Source: Pelagimonas sp050633425 (GTDB lineage: Bacteria > Pseudomonadota > Alphaproteobacteria > Rhodobacterales > Rhodobacteraceae). From it: a stretch of DNA of 64,000 nucleotides. This document shows positions 59,656 through 64,000 of the stretch, piece after piece (positions within the stretch are counted from its first letter, which is position 1; each line of letters opens with the position of its first letter). The position numbers and the translations under genes are program-made. The notes beneath the pieces were generated by a model. It saw nothing but the letters and a program-made list of their open reading frames with translations, searched no databases and was not told the DNA's origin. The stretch covers positions 56,836 through 120,835 of the forward strand of contig NZ_JBOEGM010000025.1 in NCBI RefSeq assembly GCF_050633425.1. Direction: 5' to 3'.

Positions 59656-60555
59656 TTATTCCCCAGCAGCATTTATAGTATGTGCGGCCCACATGGCCTG
59701 TGTCGCATCTTGACCCATGCGAATGGTGGGTCGGCGCGGAAGACGTAAATCCACCACAACCAAATCACGGGCCAGCATTTGAATGGCTTGGTCCATCGCA
59801 ATGGTGCGCTCCAGCGCGCGCACCGGGTTCGCTTCAGGAAGCAAAATGCGCTGGCCTTGGTCCAAAACCACATCCCAACGCCGGGCCCCCATCCGCTCAA
59901 ATCCACGCAATCGCGACCGCAACGGGCCGGTGACCTTATACAAGGCCAATGCTTCTGGCACGGCATCATGCGCCCCGTCCCCGGCAATAACCGGCAACAT
60001 CACGTGATTGGCCCGCGTTTTCGTTGGTCCAACCAGCGCGCCGGTTTCATCCAAAAGCTCAAGCCCCCGGTCGCCCCGGCGCAAGACAGCAGGCACGCGT
60101 TCTTCGATTTCAATCTGCAAAACATTGCCTTGACGGACACGCACCTGGGCGCTTTTGACCGCATGCATGGCCACGACGGTCTCATGCATTTTGCCAAGAT
60201 CAAGGTCAAAGGAGCTGATTGGAAAGTCGACCGGCAACGCTTGGCGGATTTGCTCGGCCACCTTTGGGCTGGCACCATCAACGGCCATCAGCTTGACCTG
60301 AAATTCAGGGCGGCTCTCGATGGTTTCGCGCGCATCGGCGATCATCTGGTTGAAGGCGGCCCGATTGTCATCAGACGACGCCCACAGCGACACCGCGCCA
60401 AAGGCCATGGCACAGGGCAAAACCACACGCATGCAAAACCGAAATCCGGGCGTGAGTTTCAACCGTTCCATCCGGTACTTCAAACGCGACGGGGCCGGAT
60501 CGTGACGCGCCACTTTGGCATTGGCCGATTTTGCGTTGCGATTTAGCGGTTGCAT
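59656..60555 (-). CDS. ftsQ: Cell division protein FtsQ
   Basis: This 299-residue protein has a short cytoplasmic tail, one membrane helix (FRFCMRVVLPCAMAFGAVSLWAS), a POTRA domain (MAVDGASPKVAEQIRQALPV, about residues 86-150) and a beta domain (VLRRGDRGLELLDETG to LVVVDLRLPRRPTIRMG). It links ring assembly to peptidoglycan synthesis in the periplasm. The start at 60555 (MQPLNRN) gives a 13-base overlap with ddl, fitting operon translation. Confidence 0.93.
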   Translation of the reverse strand: MQPLNRNAKSANAKVARHDPAPSRLKYRMERLKLTPGFRFCMRVVLPCAMAFGAVSLWASSDDNRAAFNQMIADARETIESRPEFQVKLMAVDGASPKVAEQIRQALPVDFPISSFDLDLGKMHETVVAMHAVKSAQVRVRQGNVLQIEIEERVPAVLRRGDRGLELLDETGALVGPTKTRANHVMLPVIAGDGAHDAVPEALALYKVTGPLRSRLRGFERMGARRWDVVLDQGQRILLPEANPVRALERTIAMDQAIQMLARDLVVVDLRLPRRPTIRMGQDATQAMWAAHTINAAGE

Positions 60556-61457
60556 GACGCGTCCTCCACCATCCAAGCGCAGAACTTCCCAAAGCTGAAC
60601 CCCTTGGCTTGAGCCTGTTCGGGCGTCAGCGATGTCGGGGTCATGCCGGGTTGGGTGTTGGTTTCCAGCAAGATCAAGCCGTCGATACCCTTGGTGTCAT
60701 CCCAACGGAAATCCGTCCGGCTCACACCTCGGCATCCCAAGGCCTGATGGGCGCGCAACGCATAGTCTTCACAGGCCGCCGTTATCTCATCGGGCAATTC
60801 CGCCGGGCACACATGGCGCGACCCGCCTTCTTTGTATTTGGCGTCATAGTCGTACCAACCGTCGGTCAAAATATCGGTCACCGCCAATGCGCGATCGCCC
60901 ATCACGGTTGTCGTCAATTCACGACCAGGAACAAATGTCTCAACCATGACAGTCTGCGGCATTTCATCTGACAGCTTGGGCGGGCCGTTCGCCGCCTCAT
61001 CGACCAGATAAACGCCAACCGATGACCCCTCATTATAAGGTTTCACCACATAGGGAGGCGCAAGCATATGGCCCGCCTCAACCTCAGCCTTATCCGCCAA
61101 CACGCTTTGCGCAACAGGCAAACCGGCTGCGCGGTAAATCTCTTTGGTGCGTTCCTTGTCCATGGCAAGCGCCGAAGCCAAAACGCCGGAATGCGTATAG
61201 GGCAACCCCAACCATTCCAACACGCCCTGCACACAACCATCCTCGCCCCACCGACCATGCAGCGCATTAAACACAACATCCGGTTGAACAGCCTGAAGGC
61301 GGGCAGCCAGATCGGCACCCGCATCAATCTCTACAACTTCAAAACCTTCGCCCCTCAAAGCAGCAGCGCATTCCTGCCCGGACGACAGGGAGACTTCGCG
61401 TTCCGCAGAAGGCCCACCCATCAACACCACTACTTTCGGGAGTGTCCTGCTCGACAT
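60543..61457 (-). CDS. ddl: D-alanine-D-alanine ligase
   Basis: This 304-residue ATP-grasp enzyme begins VVVLMGGPSAEREVSLSSGQ and carries PYVVKPYNEGSSVGVYLV (ATP loop), ETFVPGRELTTTVMG, and the metal/substrate end GLILLETNTQPGMTPTSLTPEQA. It joins two D-alanines for the peptidoglycan precursor. It follows murB (128 bases apart) and overlaps ftsQ by 13 bases. The 61458-61585 gap has no clear gene. Confidence 0.96.
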   Translation of the reverse strand: MSSRTLPKVVVLMGGPSAEREVSLSSGQECAAALRGEGFEVVEIDAGADLAARLQAVQPDVVFNALHGRWGEDGCVQGVLEWLGLPYTHSGVLASALAMDKERTKEIYRAAGLPVAQSVLADKAEVEAGHMLAPPYVVKPYNEGSSVGVYLVDEAANGPPKLSDEMPQTVMVETFVPGRELTTTVMGDRALAVTDILTDGWYDYDAKYKEGGSRHVCPAELPDEITAACEDYALRAHQALGCRGVSRTDFRWDDTKGIDGLILLETNTQPGMTPTSLTPEQAQAKGFSFGKFCAWMVEDASCNR

Positions 61458-61585
61458 CCCAAAACCGCCTCATGTACCTGGGGTTTATCCCTTTTCGGGC
61501 TTGTCCCCTTGTTATTTTGCACGACCTGCCTGTGGTCGCGTTCATTTGGGTATCCGTCGCGTGGGCGTTGCCTTGTGGCCTATCC

Positions 61586-62512
61586 CTATTCCGGCGCCGG
61601 TTCACCTACCCGCATGATTTCCCATACTAGCTCTATTTGGCTGTTTTGGAAAACCCTTTTTCGCACTTCTTCCCCTAATGATTCGAGGTCGGCCGCCGTG
61701 GCCCCTCCTGTATTGACCAAAAAGTTCGAATGCATCGGGCTCATTTGCGCGCCACCAATGGTTGCACCACGCATGCCAGCCTCATCAATCACCTTCCACG
61801 CCTTCAGCTCATGGCTGTCATCCGCCTTACCTGTGCTGGAAAATCCCGCCGGGTTGCGAAACGTGCTGCCAGCTGTCCGGTCCTTGGTCGGCTGGGTTTC
61901 ATCGCGCTTCTTCAATTGCGCTGTCATGCGTGCGTCCAACTCCTCCGGGTCACCCGCCACACCTTCAAACACCGCCTCAACAATCACCCATCCCTCAGGC
62001 AAATCGCTCTGGCGGTACTGGAAATTCAAATCATCAGCCGTCAGAGTGACCTCTTCACCCGCCCGCGTGATCGCCGTGGCGCTGACAAAATGATCCGCCA
62101 CATAAGAGCCATAACAGCCCGCATTCATCCGCACCGCGCCACCGATGGCCCCCGGAATCGTGCGCAAAAACGTCAGATCAACCCCCGCCTGCGCGGCGCG
62201 TCTGGCCACATGCGCATCCAGTGCCGCAACCCCCGCAGTGACACGCGTGCCCTCAACCTCGATATGGTTAAAACCGCGCCCCATGCGGACCACCACGGCG
62301 CGAATACCCCCATCGCGCACAATCAGGTTTGACCCAACCCCCATCGGAAAGACAGCAACACTCGGGTCCAAGGATTTTAGAAAATCCTTGAGATCATCCC
62401 GATCAGCCGGTTGAAACAAAGCATCCGCCGGGCCGCCAACACGCAGCCAGGTCAGGTCATTCAAAGATCGATCAGGCGTCAAACGCCCGCGGGTTTGGGG
62501 AAAACTGGTCAT
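61586..62512 (-). CDS. murB: UDP-N-acetylenolpyruvoylglucosamine reductase
   Basis: This 308-residue flavoenzyme has the FAD-binding start LTWLRVGGPADALFQP, the phosphate-binding VFPMGVGSNLIVRDGGI and FLRTIPGAIGGAVRMNAGCYG. The catalytic serine lies in RTAGSTFRNPAG and the glutamate near the C-terminus. It reduces the enolpyruvyl group to form UDP-MurNAc using NADPH. It is the first gene in view of the ddl-ftsQ-ftsA run. Confidence 0.95.
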   Translation of the reverse strand: MTSFPQTRGRLTPDRSLNDLTWLRVGGPADALFQPADRDDLKDFLKSLDPSVAVFPMGVGSNLIVRDGGIRAVVVRMGRGFNHIEVEGTRVTAGVAALDAHVARRAAQAGVDLTFLRTIPGAIGGAVRMNAGCYGSYVADHFVSATAITRAGEEVTLTADDLNFQYRQSDLPEGWVIVEAVFEGVAGDPEELDARMTAQLKKRDETQPTKDRTAGSTFRNPAGFSSTGKADDSHELKAWKVIDEAGMRGATIGGAQMSPMHSNFLVNTGGATAADLESLGEEVRKRVFQNSQIELVWEIMRVGEPAPE

Positions 62513-62670
62513 ATGGGTTTGCTAAATCTCAGCGGCCAAAAGGGCAAGCGAAAGAACAAAGCGAAGCGCCTGACCCAAAACCCGGGTAGACCCCGCACAT
62601 CCTAAATAGATCTAAAACCACCCCACAAGCCAAACCAAGGATCGACAACCCAATCCATCAAGGCACAGCA

Positions 62671-62743
62671 GCGCCCGACACGGGGTGGGCGCAATGCGCC
62701 CGCCCATGGGGCGGGTCGGGCGCAATCGTCGCAAGGCGACGAT
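62671..62743. repeat. Nested palindrome cluster upstream of murB
   Basis: An outer perfect 9-base repeat (GCGCCCGAC at 62671-62679, GTCGGGCGC at 62715-62723) encloses smaller palindromes (GGGCGCAATGCGCCC at 62687-62701, GCCCATGGGGC at 62702-62712). ATCGTCGC/GCGACGAT (62725-62743) follows. GGGCGCAAT occurs twice. The inside begins ACACGGGGTGGG, the same opening as the loops at 7772 and 9992. The surrounding gap 62513-62771 holds no gene. Confidence 0.75.
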
Positions 62744-62771
62744 CCAGTGGAAACACTCAGCCAAAGGCCTC

Positions 62772-64000
62772 TCAGCCCCCGAGCACCCCCCAAAGGTTGC
62801 CCGACGTAATCTGCGTGAAAGTTTCGGTCACCCAAGGCCCACCCTCTTTGACCGCCTCTTGGATCGCGTCGACACCTTTGTCCAACTTGTTAGCCTTGTC
62901 CGCAGCGGAAACAATCATGTCCATCGCCGAACCATCCTTCGACAAATCGGTTCCGTCTTTTCCAACAGCGTTCAACTCTTTGGCCCCCCTAGGGAGCGCC
63001 CCCAATAGAAAAGTCCAAGCAGCGGCCTTTTCTTCTTCGCCACAGTCGTCATTTGCAACGACAAACAACGCTCTTGCCAAGGCCATGCGCAGAACGCCGT
63101 CGCTATCCGTCACCATCCCGGCGGTCATCCGGATTGCCGCCTGCATCTGCTCTATCGAGAACCTTTGGGAACGCACTCTTAAACGACGTTTGACTTCCTC
63201 CAACACTTCCGGAGCCATCGCACAAATATCGTCTTCGCGATTGTGCAAATTGCCAAGCAGGCGATCCACATTGCTATCACGTCCAAACCCTTCGTCCTGC
63301 GCTTTGCGTGCAAGAGATTGCCGTGTCTCCTCGACAACGCGCAATAACTCCCGTGGGTTTGACTTATACTTAGAAACATCTTCGCGCAGTTGTTCGATGT
63401 CATTTTGAAATGCCGAAAGCGCAGCCATGCCAAGGTTGCTGGTACTTTTCTTGCAGCGGCTTTTAAACTCGCGCAATGCCGTTCGCACATCTTTGACGAT
63501 TTGCTCTAAATCCCGTTCCTCAAACGGGAATGAATTGAGCTTTCCCTTACCCGCATCATAGCCAATTCTGACCCCAATTGGGTTATCGGCAATCACTTGT
63601 TCTGCAAGATGCCTTTTCCAAATCGCATCAATCTGGCGGAGCGCTTCGGGTTCGTCTTTCCAAACCTCATCCGGCAACAAGGCGATCTCAACAAACATTG
63701 GGTGATTGGCGGGTGGCGCGGTGCCGTTCAACAACCCGTTGTACCAGTCGATCCAAAAGGCCCAATCTTCAGATTGGCCACTCTCTTGCAGGATAGATTG
63801 AACACTCTCCCTCCGCTCTTGCAGCGGCGAGGTTTCAACCCATAACGGCCCAATAGCCCCTGTACCAACAGACACAAGGTTTTGCGCATCGGATTGGATA
63901 TTTCGCCATATGGCGGCGGCGGTGGCTCTGGCGGCGGCGGCGGCGGTGGCTCTGGCGGCGGCGGCGGCGGCGGTGGCTCTGGCGGCGGCGGTGGCGTCGG
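62772..64000 (-). CDS. Alanine-rich-repeat protein of unknown function, N-terminus outside window
   Basis: 409 codons are visible (408 residues and the stop), and the frame runs off the window edge. At the edge the frame reads as an alanine-rich repeat (A-R-A-T with runs of Ala), then AIWRNIQSDA and a helical region (QSEDWAFWIDWYNGLLNG, VEIALLPDEVWKDEPEAL). A long helical stretch then contains LREDVSKYKSNPRELLRVVEE. The Ala-repeat plus W-x3-D pattern is seen in several uncharacterised alphaproteobacterial proteins. A start at the GTG at 63875 would drop the conserved IWRNIQSDA, so I extended the frame to the edge. Its function is unknown. Confidence 0.75.
   Translation of the reverse strand, partial: DATAAARATAAAAAARATAAAAARATAAAIWRNIQSDAQNLVSVGTGAIGPLWVETSPLQERRESVQSILQESGQSEDWAFWIDWYNGLLNGTAPPANHPMFVEIALLPDEVWKDEPEALRQIDAIWKRHLAEQVIADNPIGVRIGYDAGKGKLNSFPFEERDLEQIVKDVRTALREFKSRCKKSTSNLGMAALSAFQNDIEQLREDVSKYKSNPRELLRVVEETRQSLARKAQDEGFGRDSNVDRLLGNLHNREDDICAMAPEVLEEVKRRLRVRSQRFSIEQMQAAIRMTAGMVTDSDGVLRMALARALFVVANDDCGEEEKAAAWTFLLGALPRGAKELNAVGKDGTDLSKDGSAMDMIVSAADKANKLDKGVDAIQEAVKEGGPWVTETFTQITSGNLWGVLGG
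63912..64000. repeat. GGC-type microsatellite coding for alanine repeats
   Basis: The plus strand reads GGC repeated, broken by GGTGGCTCT three times at varying spacing, from 63912 to the window edge. On the minus strand it encodes runs of alanine separated by A-R-A-T. The unequal spacing suggests copy-number change by slippage. Confidence 0.8.

Noticed and set aside
61339..61630. Possible small gene (such as DUF2484) between murB and ddl
   Set aside because: I translated the gap on both strands. The minus-strand frame has no hydrophobic helices, and the hydrophobic plus-strand frame (from about 61442) lacks a ribosome binding site and does not match the DUF2484 pattern.

Overview
The window looks like chromosomal DNA of an aerobic, probably marine alphaproteobacterium of the Rhodobacterales (Roseobacter group). 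The reasons are the flagellin type, the aerobic cobaltochelatase genes cobS and cobT, a choline-O-sulfate to glycine betaine operon (betICBA), the recN-bamD-lpxC-ftsZ-ftsA-ftsQ-ddl-murB block, hflK-hflC followed by a DUF2065 gene, and moderately high GC with few long gaps. Nothing in the sequence fixes the genus. I found no tRNA, rRNA, CRISPR array, transposase, integrase or prophage genes.

Layout. 1-5.9 kb: an SCP2-domain fragment, a lysophospholipase-like hydrolase, oligoendopeptidase F, a solitary flagellin, a small DUF465 protein and a secreted nuclease. 5.9-12.2 kb: betI-betC-GST-betB-betA on the minus strand, with a BetI-like operator ahead of betI. Both sizeable gaps in this operon hold stem-loops with nearly the same G-tract loop on different stems. 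12.4-25 kb: transport and housekeeping genes (EamA exporter, argO/argP, a haloacetate-dehalogenase-like hydrolase, yebC, an SLC13 permease, a YmdB-like phosphoesterase, a 2Fe-2S ferredoxin) and a fragment matching only the C-terminal OB fold of DnaE2. 25-34.5 kb: an envelope and redox block (Do-family protease, radC, hflK/hflC, gor, rpiA). Between rpiA and gor lie three short membrane-protein genes, two of them clear paralogues with duplicated 3' ends.

34.5-46.2 kb is the most accessory part. It holds a small membrane protein, an ECF sigma factor with a shortened sigma-4 region, a short anti-sigma-like partner, a predicted 47-residue membrane peptide, an AT-richer stretch leading into an unrecognised 348-residue protein, and then cobS and cobT separated by three small secreted proteins. 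One of these has a hairpin covering its ribosome binding site. After cobT come aminopeptidase P, DUF427 and a double-SH3 secreted protein. 46.2-51 kb: a ClC chloride channel, a D-lactate dehydrogenase-type flavoprotein, and a TetR regulator divergent from two small membrane proteins with a repeated operator-like site between them.

51-62.5 kb holds recN, bamD, lpxC and ftsZ and, after an RTX-type calcium-binding protein gene, ftsA, ftsQ, ddl and murB, all on the minus strand. A strong terminator after ftsA and another after ftsZ suggest that the RTX gene and ftsZ are transcribed apart from ftsQA. The window ends inside an alanine-rich protein of unknown function whose repeat region is a GGC-type microsatellite.

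No single complete new system stands out. The best leads are the G-tract stem-loop family, the three-gene membrane array between rpiA and gor, the sigma/anti-sigma/peptide cluster, the unknown gene before cobS and the hairpin at 39.8 kb.
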